Below are positions 1 to 5,814 of a stretch of DNA of 9,379 nucleotides, piece after piece. Below the pieces are notes generated by a model, which was not told where the DNA came from, searched no databases, and saw only the letters and a program-made list of their open reading frames with translations. The translations under genes were made by a program, and so were the position numbers. Numbering within the stretch: position 1 is the stretch's first letter; every line of letters begins with the position of its first letter. The stretch is from contig LJCR01000050.1 of NCBI GenBank assembly GCA_001399705.1, positions 1 through 9,379 on the forward strand, written 5' to 3'. This stretch comes from Kouleothrix aurantiaca. GTDB taxonomy: Bacteria > Chloroflexota > Chloroflexia > Chloroflexales > Roseiflexaceae.

Positions 1-187
1 CATCAGCCCGCCAGAGCTGGGGCGAAACCATCATCTCGACGCGTTGGCTGAAGTTGAGCAGGGCGACCTTCACGCATACTGCCGCAGGAAACACTTCTTC
101 CACGCGGGCAAACAGCTGGTGCCGGTAGGAGTACACTTCGTCGCCAACCGCGATATCGCGCATGCGTGGGTGTTGGATTATTTTCAT
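1..187 (-). CDS. small hypothetical protein, 3' end outside window
   Basis: The first 62 residues are visible, beginning MKIIQHPRMRDIAVGDEVYS; the C-terminus lies beyond the left edge. The ATG overlaps the stop codon of the preceding 90-aa gene in an ATGA arrangement (ATG 187-185, TGA 186-184), which indicates translational coupling and fixes the start. The stretch around VGDEVYSYRHQLFARVEEV followed by VKVALL and VEMMVSPQLW alternates hydrophobic and polar residues like a small beta-barrel (SH3/KOW-like), with no signal peptide or membrane helix. I do not recognise a family and assign no function. It is the last visible gene of the rseP-led operon. Confidence 0.7.
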   Translation of the reverse strand, partial: MKIIQHPRMRDIAVGDEVYSYRHQLFARVEEVFPAAVCVKVALLNFSQRVEMMVSPQLWRAD

Positions 188-456
188 ACAGTTCTTAGCT
201 GCGCGATCAGCGCGCGCAGTTCCTCCTGATCCAGCCGAAAGCTCGGGTCATCGCCAAACATCAGGGCGTCAAGAGCATCCGCCACTTCGTCCTCGGCGCC
301 AGGCTCGTACGCTTCAGTGCCAAGTTCCTCAGCATAGAAGCGATCGAATGCCCAGGCGGCCAGCGCTTTTTCGCTCAGTGCGCCGTCCAGATACGTCGCG
401 ATCTGGCTTGCCACAGCCGCGCGCGTGATCAGCGCAGGCTGTTCGGTCGTACTCAC
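184..456 (-). CDS. acidic 90-aa hypothetical protein
   Basis: A 90-residue, strongly acidic, probably all-helical protein beginning MSTTEQPALITRAAVASQIA. It starts at a GTG (456-454) preceded by GGAG with 6 nt spacing, only 3 nt after the stop of the nuclease C-terminal ORF, and its own stop overlaps the next start (ATGA), so it sits in the middle of a tight operon. The layout 'helix, linker, acidic helix (DEVADALDALMFGDD), final helix (ELRALIAQLRTV)' loosely resembles small helical proteins of unknown function common in bacteria, some of them immunity-like, but this resemblance is weak. There are no cysteines, membrane segment or signal peptide. Being encoded next to a nuclease suggests a possible partner or regulator; that is inference only. 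Confidence 0.75.
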   Translation of the reverse strand: MSTTEQPALITRAAVASQIATYLDGALSEKALAAWAFDRFYAEELGTEAYEPGAEDEVADALDALMFGDDPSFRLDQEELRALIAQLRTV

Positions 457-459
457 ATA

Positions 460-981
460 TCACTCCGCAAGCTCAAGCGCCTGGTCGCACTGCTCGAAAA
501 AACCACACCCCAGGCAACGCCGCGCCTCGCCGTGGCTGCGCTCGCAGTCGACATCGCCAAGCGCGTCGCGCATTTCGTCCAGCAGCGCCAGCACATCGTC
601 GCGCAATTGCTCGGTGTAGTCGAGCCGGAAGGTACGTGTGGCGTAGCGCAACAGGCCGTACGGCGGAGCGGCGCCACTTGTTTCTTCCACGAGCACGCAG
701 TAGGCGGCCAGCTGCATCAGGTCGGACTCATACGGTCGCTCGGCGCGCCGCCCAGGCTTCACTTCAACCGGCACGGTCCGGCCGCGAATTTCCAGCAAGT
801 AGTCGGGCTTGCCCACCAGGCCCAGCTTGCGCGCCATCAGCGGCTTTTCGGGCGTCTGCCCGCCTGTATCCTGGTACGATACCGGCACCCAGGGGAGGCC
901 CGTACCGCGCCGCATGCGCAGCGCCCAGAGCCACACCAGAAAGGCCACCATCAGCAGCGCCAGGCCGAGCGTCACGCCCAT
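460..981 (-). CDS. Cas4/RecB-like PD-(D/E)XK nuclease, catalytic half with one membrane helix
   Basis: A 173-residue protein when started at the ATG at 981-979. Residues 4-21 form a membrane helix (LGLALLMVAFLVWLWAL). The rest carries the nuclease core of the Cas4/RecB family: GKPDYLLE (Asp60), VPVEVKPG (Glu73-x-Lys75), the QLAAY motif (Gln90, Tyr94), and a C-terminal cysteine triplet C156-x2-C159-x5-C165 typical of the Cas4 iron-sulfur cluster. The first cluster cysteine and the motif histidine are missing here and lie in the overlapping upstream ORF (972-1244). The start overlaps that ORF's stop by 10 bp (ATGGGCGTGA), and AGGG sits 5 nt upstream of the ATG. The frame is open further upstream but that part is shadow of the other ORF. 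Family members are DNA exonucleases; no cas genes or CRISPR array are nearby, so a CRISPR role is not supported. Either a true split protein or one gene broken by a frameshift. Confidence 0.8.
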   Translation of the reverse strand: MGVTLGLALLMVAFLVWLWALRMRRGTGLPWVPVSYQDTGGQTPEKPLMARKLGLVGKPDYLLEIRGRTVPVEVKPGRRAERPYESDLMQLAAYCVLVEETSGAAPPYGLLRYATRTFRLDYTEQLRDDVLALLDEMRDALGDVDCERSHGEARRCLGCGFFEQCDQALELAE

Positions 982-1244
982 CCGCGCCCTACGACAATCA
1001 GTAAGAGGCCCGCCAGCAACAACGCGCCCGCCAGCAGCAGCAGCGCCCGGCTTCCCGCAACGGCACGGCCATGGCGATGGTGCAGCACAGTTCCGAATTC
1101 GCGCCGCTCGTGGCCTTCCGGCTCCCAGCCGAGCGCGCGACGCAGCCACCACGCACGCGCACAGTAGACATACTCGCCAATTTCGCTGGCGCGGATGATC
1201 GGTGGCCGCTGGTTACTCAATGCGTGTACCTGGTACTCTACCAC
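972..1244 (-). CDS. Cas4-like nuclease, N-terminal half (first Fe-S cysteine and membrane helix)
   Basis: A 90-residue ORF with a GTG start, 23 nt after the rseP stop. Residues 18-37 (SEIGEYVYCARAWWLRR) match the N-terminal helix of Cas4-type nucleases, Cys28 being the expected first ligand of the iron-sulfur cluster. The segment GTVLHHRHG (51-59) corresponds to the motif-I histidine region. Residues 67-85 are a membrane helix (ALLLLAGALLLAGLLLIVV), and the frame stops a few residues later at TGA (974-972). The next ORF (460-981) begins in the -1 frame with a second membrane helix and the catalytic residues. Read together they make one Cas4-like domain with a two-helix membrane hairpin inserted after the histidine motif. 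The break falls exactly in the hairpin loop. A one-base sequencing or assembly error is the simplest alternative. No consensus slippery heptamer is visible. Confidence 0.72.
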   Translation of the reverse strand: MVEYQVHALSNQRPPIIRASEIGEYVYCARAWWLRRALGWEPEGHERREFGTVLHHRHGRAVAGSRALLLLAGALLLAGLLLIVVGRGWA

Positions 1245-1267
1245 AAATGCGTGGCCTTAGCCAACGA

Positions 1268-2389
1268 TTATTGCCCGCCCAGCACCGGCGCGCCACCGAT
1301 CCAGTTCGCCACATCCGAAACGGTGATAATCAGCATCAGGCCCATCAGCATCATAAAACCAACTGCGTGTACCATGGCCTCTTTTTCGGGCGGAATCTTC
1401 TTGCCACGCCGGACCATCTCGATCAGCGAGAACATGATGTGGCTGCCATCCAGCGCGGGAATGGGCAGCAGATTCACCAGAAACAGGTTCAGGCTGATCA
1501 GCGCCGTCCACTGCCAGAAGCCGCTCCAGCCATCGCGCGCAATCACTTCGCCGGTGCCACGCGCAATCCCGACCACGCCAGTCACGCCACCGGGAGGTGC
1601 CGCGTTCAGCCCAATCAAGCCACCAAGCATCTGGCCAAGGCCGGTGATAAAACGGCCAAGCACGTTCCAGGTGTATTTGAAGCCATAGCCAAACGCCTCG
1701 GGCAGGCTGGCTGCAGCCATCTCAGTGTTCGGGCCGTACGAGAAGCCAAAGCCGTTCGGGTGCGTCACGCCTTGCTCATCGGTCCACTCGCCCGGCGTCA
1801 CCGAAAGATCCAGCCTCTGGCTGTCGCGCAGCACCACCAATGGCAGCGTTTGGCTGCTGTTGTTTTGCGCCGCCTGCTTCACCATGTCGACATTGCGGCC
1901 AATTGTTTGATTGTTAAGCTCAAGAATGATGTCGCCAGCCTGCAAGCCAGCGGTGGCGGCGGGCGTACCCGCAAACACCCGATCGATCCGCACGCCATCG
2001 GCATCGCGCGGCACGCCCCGCACTGCGAACAGGGAGCCAAAGATCAGAAAGGCCAAGACGAGGTTCATCAGCGGGCCAGCCACCAGCACCAGGATCTTTT
2101 TCCACGGTGCCGCCTGGGCAAGGCTGCCTACGCCATACAACGTCTCGCCTTCGCCACCAAAGCGCACAAAGCCGCCAATCGGCAACCAGTTCAGGGTGTA
2201 TTTCACGCCGTTTCGCTCGAACAGCGTGACGGCGCGCGGCGGGTAGCCCAGGCCAAATTCATCGACCTTGATGCCAAGCCAGATCGCCGTCAAAAAATGG
2301 CCAAGCTCGTGCACAAGCACAAGGAGGCCAAGCATCACAAAAAAAGCAATCAGCGTTACCACGCCGCTCGGTATGGGCAAGTTCTCCAA
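1268..2389 (-). CDS. rseP: RseP-type site-2 intramembrane zinc metalloprotease
   Basis: A 373-residue membrane protease of the S2P family (M50), which cuts transmembrane substrates within the bilayer; in characterised bacteria it releases anti-sigma factors and clears signal peptides. The zinc site HELGH lies in the first membrane helix (His27, Glu28, His31). A PDZ domain spans about 131-200 (VFAGTPAATAGLQAGDIILEL). The third zinc ligand motif NLLPIPALDG is at 306-315 (Asp314), and helices close the C-terminus. I choose TTG at 2389 because GAGGAG lies 9 nt upstream (2399-2404). The frame extends to a TTG at 2449, but that codon is only a few bases from the predicted transcription start. It is the first gene of the operon with the Cas4-like nuclease. 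In many bacteria cdsA, dxr and rseP are clustered; here cdsA is upstream, but dxr is absent and the two genes are separated by a terminator and promoter. Confidence 0.93.
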   Translation of the reverse strand: MENLPIPSGVVTLIAFFVMLGLLVLVHELGHFLTAIWLGIKVDEFGLGYPPRAVTLFERNGVKYTLNWLPIGGFVRFGGEGETLYGVGSLAQAAPWKKILVLVAGPLMNLVLAFLIFGSLFAVRGVPRDADGVRIDRVFAGTPAATAGLQAGDIILELNNQTIGRNVDMVKQAAQNNSSQTLPLVVLRDSQRLDLSVTPGEWTDEQGVTHPNGFGFSYGPNTEMAAASLPEAFGYGFKYTWNVLGRFITGLGQMLGGLIGLNAAPPGGVTGVVGIARGTGEVIARDGWSGFWQWTALISLNLFLVNLLPIPALDGSHIMFSLIEMVRRGKKIPPEKEAMVHAVGFMMLMGLMLIITVSDVANWIGGAPVLGGQ

Positions 2390-2460
2390 GGCTCGGTACT
2401 CCTCATGATCTGGTTCGGCAGCTCCGCCCCAGCACAGCTCAGTGGCCAATGCTGGCTCTA

Positions 2461-2489
2461 AGTGTACCCCGCAGATTCGGGCCTGTCAA
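2461..2489 (-). promoter_or_regulatory. sigma-70-type promoter for the rseP operon
   Basis: On the minus strand TTGACA (2489-2484, perfect consensus) is separated by 17 nt from TACACT (2466-2461, four of six consensus bases). Transcription would start near 2453-2455, giving a leader of about 65 nt to the preferred rseP start at 2389. It is the best promoter match noticed in the window. Confidence 0.75.
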
Positions 2490-2599
2490 CAGAATTAGCA
2501 CCGGTACTCGGCCAAATATCTTTACACTTTTCAACAGGCACTAATAGGATTCTTAATGACAACTGGCAAAAACGTTTATTTTTCTTGTTTTCTGTAAAG

Positions 2600-2622
2600 A
2601 CCAATTCGCTGCATAAATTGGT
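2600..2622. repeat. inverted repeat in cdsA-rseP intergenic region
   Basis: Perfect 7-bp arms ACCAATT (2600-2606) and AATTGGT (2616-2622) around a 9-nt spacer. It sits in AT-rich DNA about 110 bp upstream of the rseP -35 box. The size and spacing would suit a dimeric regulator binding one helical face, but nothing ties it to a known operator. The rest of 2490-2640 is AT-rich with no convincing gene. Confidence 0.35.
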
Positions 2623-2640
2623 TGAAATGTGAGGTAGCGC

Positions 2641-2678
2641 ACACAACAACGCCGGGATGCGTTCACCACACCCCGGCG
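2641..2678 (-). terminator. hairpin terminator after cdsA
   Basis: On the minus strand, 22 nt past the cdsA stop, CGCCGGGGTGTG pairs with CGCATCCCGGCG (12 bp including two G-U pairs) around a GTGAA loop (2678-2650), followed by TTGTTGTGT (2649-2641). The stem is strong but the tail is only moderately U-rich. It separates cdsA from the rseP promoter. Confidence 0.6.
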
Positions 2679-2700
2679 CACCTGCAACCCCGAGCGCATT

Positions 2701-3354
2701 TTACATGAGAAACAGCTTGATCAGGTAGTACAGCACTGGGCCAGTAAATAAAAGGCTGTCGGCGCGATCGAGGATGCCGCCATGCCCGGGGATCAGGTTG
2801 CCTGCGTCTTTCAAGCCGACCTGACGCTTGATCATCGATTCGGCCAGGTCACCCAGCGGGCCGACGACGCCGCCAACGATTCCGAGCAACGCCGCTTGTG
2901 GCACGCTGAGGGGCAAACCAAGCAGAAGTACAAACGCTACCCCCGCCACAATCGAGCCCAGCAGGCCGCCAATTGCGCCTTCCCACGTTTTCTTTGGGCT
3001 CAGGCGCGGGGCCATTTTATGCCGGCCAAGGTACTTCCCGGCAAAGTACGCGGCGGTATCCTGGATCCAGGTAACCGCCAGCACCACCACAATCCACGCC
3101 GCGCCGGAGTCGAGGTTCATCCCGATGGCGGCAAGCGCGCCCGGGCCGCCTGGCGATTGCAGGGCGCGCAGCAGGATAAAGTGGCCAAGCAGACAGCTGA
3201 TATAAAGCGCGCCAGCCAGCGTCAGCGCCCACGACGCAAAGCCGTTCTGCTCGCCATGGCGTGTCAACTCAAACATCAAGCTGCCAATCACCAGCAGCGT
3301 CACCAGCAGCTGCCGCCCGCAAAAGAACTGTTTCACCATATGATCATCATCCAT
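2701..3354 (-). CDS. cdsA: phosphatidate cytidylyltransferase (CDP-diglyceride synthase), short N-terminus
   Basis: CdsA makes CDP-diacylglycerol from phosphatidate and CTP in the membrane, the branch point to all major phospholipids. The family signature is intact: counting from the ATG at 3339 (212-aa form), S168-M-I-K-R...K177-D...H186-G-G...D191-R-x-D194, preceded by SPKKTWEGAIGG (114-125). Several hydrophobic segments are present. The protein is short: bacterial homologues are usually 260-290 residues, and about the first 80-95 residues (three membrane helices in E. coli CdsA) have no counterpart in this reading frame. Candidate starts are ATG 3354 (used here, 217 aa) and ATG 3339; neither has a clear ribosome binding site. 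An extended -10 promoter lies only about 45 bp upstream. The frame stays open far upstream across the antisense of ppx, but this part has no CdsA-like residues. It could be a naturally short form, a deletion derivative or an assembly collapse. Confidence 0.85.
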   Translation of the reverse strand: MDDDHMVKQFFCGRQLLVTLLVIGSLMFELTRHGEQNGFASWALTLAGALYISCLLGHFILLRALQSPGGPGALAAIGMNLDSGAAWIVVVLAVTWIQDTAAYFAGKYLGRHKMAPRLSPKKTWEGAIGGLLGSIVAGVAFVLLLGLPLSVPQAALLGIVGGVVGPLGDLAESMIKRQVGLKDAGNLIPGHGGILDRADSLLFTGPVLYYLIKLFLM

Positions 3355-3395
3355 CCAGCCGCACGGAAGCCAGACACGGCGCTTGTGCGAAGCAT
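3333..3395 (-). other. 20-codon leader ORF overlapping the cdsA start
   Basis: ATG at 3395-3393 opens MLRTSAVSGFRAAGWMMIIW and stops at TGA 3335-3333, overlapping the internal cdsA ATG at 3339 as ATGGTGA. The ATG lies where transcription from the 3400-3405 -10 box would begin, so it could be read leaderless. The opening MLRT resembles the start of many CdsA proteins, raising the possibility that it is the original cdsA start left behind by a deletion. Four residues are weak evidence. Confidence 0.3.
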
Positions 3396-3399
3396 CACT

Positions 3400-3429
3400 A
3401 TTGTACCAGCTCTGCGCGGGGCAAGTGCA
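3400..3429 (-). promoter_or_regulatory. extended -10 promoter for cdsA
   Basis: On the minus strand TGGTACAAT gives an extended -10 (TG-n-TACAAT, hexamer at 3405-3400). A poor -35 (TGCACT, 3429-3424) lies 18 nt upstream. Transcription would start near 3393-3395, at or next to an ATG (3395) that opens a 20-codon leader ORF. Confidence 0.5.
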
Positions 3430-3440
3430 TCCCGCCAGTG

Positions 3441-3469
3441 TTGGCGCTCGTAACTTGATCGAGTACAAT
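3441..3469 (+). promoter_or_regulatory. promoter for the small membrane protein-ppx operon
   Basis: TTGGCG (3441-3446), 17 nt spacer, TACAAT (3464-3469, five of six consensus bases). The predicted start near 3476 leaves about 29 nt before the small ORF, including its GAGGAG ribosome binding site at 3491-3496. It is divergent from the cdsA promoter, with the two -10 boxes about 60 bp apart. Confidence 0.55.
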
Positions 3470-3504
3470 TCTTGTAGGTTGTCAATCATAGAGGAGAAGA
3501 TGAT

Positions 3505-3666
3505 ATGCGCACCGTTTTTGCCCTGCTCGCTATTGGCGGCGCGGCGGCGTGGATTGTAGCGCTTCAGCGCCGCCTGAGCGCGGCCCAGATGCGCGGCGAT
3601 ATGTATCGCGACATAGCAGTTCGGCTCGACCGCCAGCTTGCCGAGCACAGCGCGCAGGGGAGCTAG
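3505..3666 (+). CDS. 53-aa single-pass membrane protein upstream of ppx
   Basis: A 53-residue ORF beginning MRTVFALLAIGGAAAWIVAL. Residues 4-20 form a membrane helix, followed by a positively charged amphipathic tail (QRRLSAAQMRGDMYRDIAVR, then LDRQLAEHSAQGS). GAGGAG at 3491-3496 sits 8 nt before the ATG, one of the best ribosome binding sites in the window. An earlier ATG at 3500 is in another frame and stops after 19 codons. The ORF ends 3 nt before the ppx ATG, and the ppx ribosome binding site lies inside its last codons, so the two are probably co-transcribed and coupled. The family is not recognised. The shape (N-terminal anchor, cytoplasmic helical tail) would suit a small regulator or scaffold, which is inference. 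Confidence 0.7.
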   Translation: MRTVFALLAIGGAAAWIVALQRRLSAAQMRGDMYRDIAVRLDRQLAEHSAQGS

Positions 3667-3669
3667 CCG

Positions 3670-5172
3670 ATGCAAGAGCGCATCGGAGTCATCGATCTTG
3701 GCTCGAATACGACGCGCCTGGTGGTAATGGGCTACACGCCACACCACTCGTTCCGCCTGCTCGACGAAGTGCGCGAGACGGTGCGCCTGGCCGAGGGCGT
3801 TGGCGACGATGGTCAGCTCCAGCCCGTGCCCATGGCCCGCGGCATTGAGGCCATGAAAATGTTCCACAGCTACTGCAAATCCACGGGCGTGACGCGGATC
3901 GTGCCGGTGGCCACCAGCGCCACGCGCGACGCCGCGAACCAGAGCGAGTTTCTCGGCCGTGTCGCGCAGGAATCGGGCTTGAAGCTGCGCGTGCTTTCGA
4001 CTGAAGAAGAAGCCTACTACGGCTACCTCGGCGCGGTCAATGCGCTTGACCTGCGCGATGGCTTTCTGATCGACATTGGCGGCGGCAGCGCCGAGGTGAC
4101 GGCCATTCGCGGGCGCGGCTTTGTGCGCTCGTTCAGCCAGCCGGCCGGCTGCGTGCGCTTTTCCGAGCGCTACGTGCGCAGCGACCCGATCAGCAACCGT
4201 GATTTCAAGGCGCTGCAAGAGGCGGCCACCAACAGCTTCGGCGCGCTCGACTGGCTGACCAACCACGGTGGCACGACGCTCGCCGGCATCGGCGGCACCA
4301 TCCGCACCCTGGCCGAGATCGACCAGAAGCTCAGTGGCTACCCGCTCGACCGGGTGCACGGCCACACATTCAGCCGCGCCCGCCTCGACGAAATTATCGA
4401 GCTGCTGCGCCCGACCACACTGCGCCAGCGCGCCGATTTCCCTGGCCTCAGTCGCGACCGCGCCGACCTTATTCTGGCCGGAGCGGTGATTTTGCAGCAG
4501 ATCATGGAGCACGGGCGCTTTGGCGAGATCACCGTCAGCGGGCAGGGCCTGCGCGAAGGCGTGTTCTACGAGCACTTCCTGGTAGGCGAAGACCCGCCGC
4601 TGTTTTCGGACATGCGCGGCTTCAGTGTGCAGAACCTGGCGCGCTTGTATAACTACGAGGCCATTCACAGCGCCAAGGTGCGCGAGCTTTCTGTTTCGCT
4701 GTTCGACCAGTTGCGAGCGTTGCACGGCTACGGCGACTGGGAGCGCGAGCTGCTGGGCTACGCTGCGCAGCTGCACGATATTGGCGTCGCCATTGGCTAC
4801 TACGACCACCATAAGCACGGCGCGTATCTGGTGATGAACGCAGCGCTGCAGGGTTTCAGCCCGCGCGAGGTGGTGATACTGGCCCTGCTGGTGCGCTACC
4901 ACCGCAAGGGCGATGTGAATGCCGACCCCTACAAGAAAGTGCTGCACCCCGGCGATGGCGAGCGCGTGGCGCGGCTGGCCGCGCTGCTGCGGCTGGCAGA
5001 ATACCTTGAGCGCAGCAAAAGCCAGGTCGTGCAGAGCCTGCATGTCGAGCTTGGCGAAACTGTGCGCGTGGTGACAAAAACCATCGGCGATGCAACCGTG
5101 GAAATCTGGGATGCGAACCGGCGCGCCGGCCTGTTCCAAAAAGCGTTCGGCAAATCGATCGAGATCGTATAG
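3670..5172 (+). CDS. ppx: exopolyphosphatase / guanosine pentaphosphatase (Ppx/GppA) with C-terminal HD domain
   Basis: A 500-residue cytoplasmic enzyme of the ASKHA Ppx/GppA family, which removes terminal phosphate from polyphosphate or converts pppGpp to ppGpp. Visible motifs: the first phosphate loop VIDLGSNTTRL (7-17), STEEEA (110-115, Glu113 matching the usual catalytic glutamate; the common SGxEEA has Thr for Gly here), the second phosphate loop IDIGGGSAEVT (134-144), and GIGGTIRTLAEI (about 201-212). The C-terminal part is an HD-type domain: LHDIGVAIGYYDHHKHG with His369-Asp370 and His380/381/383. The length fits the two-domain E. coli Ppx and GppA. The start ATG has GGGGAG about 8 nt upstream, and follows the small membrane protein by 3 nt. 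The sequence alone cannot separate Ppx from GppA activity. An intrinsic terminator follows. Confidence 0.9.
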   Translation: MQERIGVIDLGSNTTRLVVMGYTPHHSFRLLDEVRETVRLAEGVGDDGQLQPVPMARGIEAMKMFHSYCKSTGVTRIVPVATSATRDAANQSEFLGRVAQESGLKLRVLSTEEEAYYGYLGAVNALDLRDGFLIDIGGGSAEVTAIRGRGFVRSFSQPAGCVRFSERYVRSDPISNRDFKALQEAATNSFGALDWLTNHGGTTLAGIGGTIRTLAEIDQKLSGYPLDRVHGHTFSRARLDEIIELLRPTTLRQRADFPGLSRDRADLILAGAVILQQIMEHGRFGEITVSGQGLREGVFYEHFLVGEDPPLFSDMRGFSVQNLARLYNYEAIHSAKVRELSVSLFDQLRALHGYGDWERELLGYAAQLHDIGVAIGYYDHHKHGAYLVMNAALQGFSPREVVILALLVRYHRKGDVNADPYKKVLHPGDGERVARLAALLRLAEYLERSKSQVVQSLHVELGETVRVVTKTIGDATVEIWDANRRAGLFQKAFGKSIEIV

Positions 5173-5209
5173 CTGCACCACACGCCCCCAAACGACTGCC
5201 CGTAATATG

Positions 5210-5250
5210 AAGCGAATTCGTGGCTTCGGACGCCATGAATTCGCTTTTTT
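5210..5250 (+). terminator. intrinsic terminator after ppx
   Basis: A 14-bp stem with one G-T pair: AGCGAATTCGTGGC (5211-5224), loop TTCGGAC, then GCCATGAATTCGCT (5232-5245). It runs into six T residues (5245-5250). It lies 38 nt past the ppx stop. The remainder of 5251-5405 is AT-richer and contains a small palindrome TTCAT-A-ATGAA (5296-5306) and a TATGAT (5374-5379) that could be a -10 for the receiver gene; no good -35 was found. Confidence 0.9.
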
Positions 5251-5415
5251 ATACCCTGGAAATGAATAAACTGCAATCTCCGGCACGCATCTCTATTCAT
5301 AATGAAGGCATTCTAATTCAATACAAGCCGATACTCGCGCCAGGACTCGCGCACAGAATTTTCATCGTTTCCTTATGATGCACCAAACTGAGCAGCAAGA
5401 CTAGCGAGGTGGACA

Positions 5416-5814
5416 ATGGCGCAGATTTTAATTGTCGAAGACGCACCCGATAACCGCACGATCGCCGAGCTGATTTTGCTCGACGCCGGGCATACCGTGA
5501 TGAGCGTGGGCGACGGAGCCAGCGCACTCAGCGTCGCCGCCAGCCTCCAGCCCGATGTTATTCTGATGGACCTTTCGCTGCCCCGGCTCGACGGCTGGGA
5601 AGCCACGCGCCGCCTGAAGGAAAACCCGGCAACCTGCGGCATCCCGGTGATCGCCTTTACCGCCCACGCGCTGCCCAACGACCTCGACCGCGCGCGGGCA
5701 GCCGGCTGCGACGCAGTGATCGCCAAGCCGTTCGAGATCGATAATTTCCTGAGGCAGATCGACCGGGCAATAGTGCAACCACTGGAGCGCAGCCGCGGCA
5801 ACGAGCGCGCATAG
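5416..5814 (+). CDS. stand-alone CheY-like response regulator receiver
   Basis: A 132-residue single receiver domain with no output domain. All phosphorylation residues are present: acidic pocket Glu8-Asp9 (LIVEDAPDN), phospho-acceptor Asp52 (ILMDLSLP), Thr82 (AFTAHA) and Lys104 (AKPF). The ALPNDLDRARAAGCDAVIAKPF stretch resembles receivers that act with hybrid histidine kinases, in the style of DivK or multi-component phosphorelays. The last 15 residues are a short charged tail. GAGG lies 6 nt before the ATG. No histidine kinase is present in the window, so the partner is unknown. The gene is flanked by the ppx terminator upstream and a GC-rich hairpin at its stop codon, so it may be transcribed alone or with the glycosyltransferase 121 bp downstream. 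Confidence 0.92.
   Translation: MAQILIVEDAPDNRTIAELILLDAGHTVMSVGDGASALSVAASLQPDVILMDLSLPRLDGWEATRRLKENPATCGIPVIAFTAHALPNDLDRARAAGCDAVIAKPFEIDNFLRQIDRAIVQPLERSRGNERA

Noticed and set aside
972..1000. Programmed -1 ribosomal frameshift joining the two nuclease ORFs
   Set aside because: No slippery heptamer or obvious stimulatory hairpin is seen. A separate start with AGGG upstream, or a sequencing error, explains it more simply.
532..1198. Plus-strand frames opposite the nuclease genes
   Set aside because: Shadows: the minus strand carries the conserved cysteines and PD-(D/E)XK residues.
460..1244. A CRISPR-Cas locus, suggested by the Cas4-like protein
   Set aside because: No regularly spaced repeat array and no cas1, cas2 or effector gene in the window. 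Cas4-like nucleases commonly occur outside CRISPR loci.
1202..2461. 419-codon plus-strand frame antisense to rseP
   Set aside because: Rich in His, Gln, Arg and Ala in the way antisense shadows usually are, with no family motif. The minus strand has complete site-2 protease motifs, a promoter and a ribosome binding site.
2458..2649. 63-codon minus-strand ORF in the cdsA-rseP gap
   Set aside because: Overlaps the rseP promoter and inverted repeat, is AT-rich unlike the genes around it, starts within the cdsA terminator tail, and has no family resemblance.
3355..5286. Very long minus-strand frame continuing from cdsA across the antisense of ppx
   Set aside because: It is stop-free because of the codon bias of ppx in GC-rich DNA. 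The plus strand carries clear Ppx/GppA and HD motifs, and the antisense translation has no recognisable domain. An extended -10 promoter and cdsA start lie at 3339-3405.
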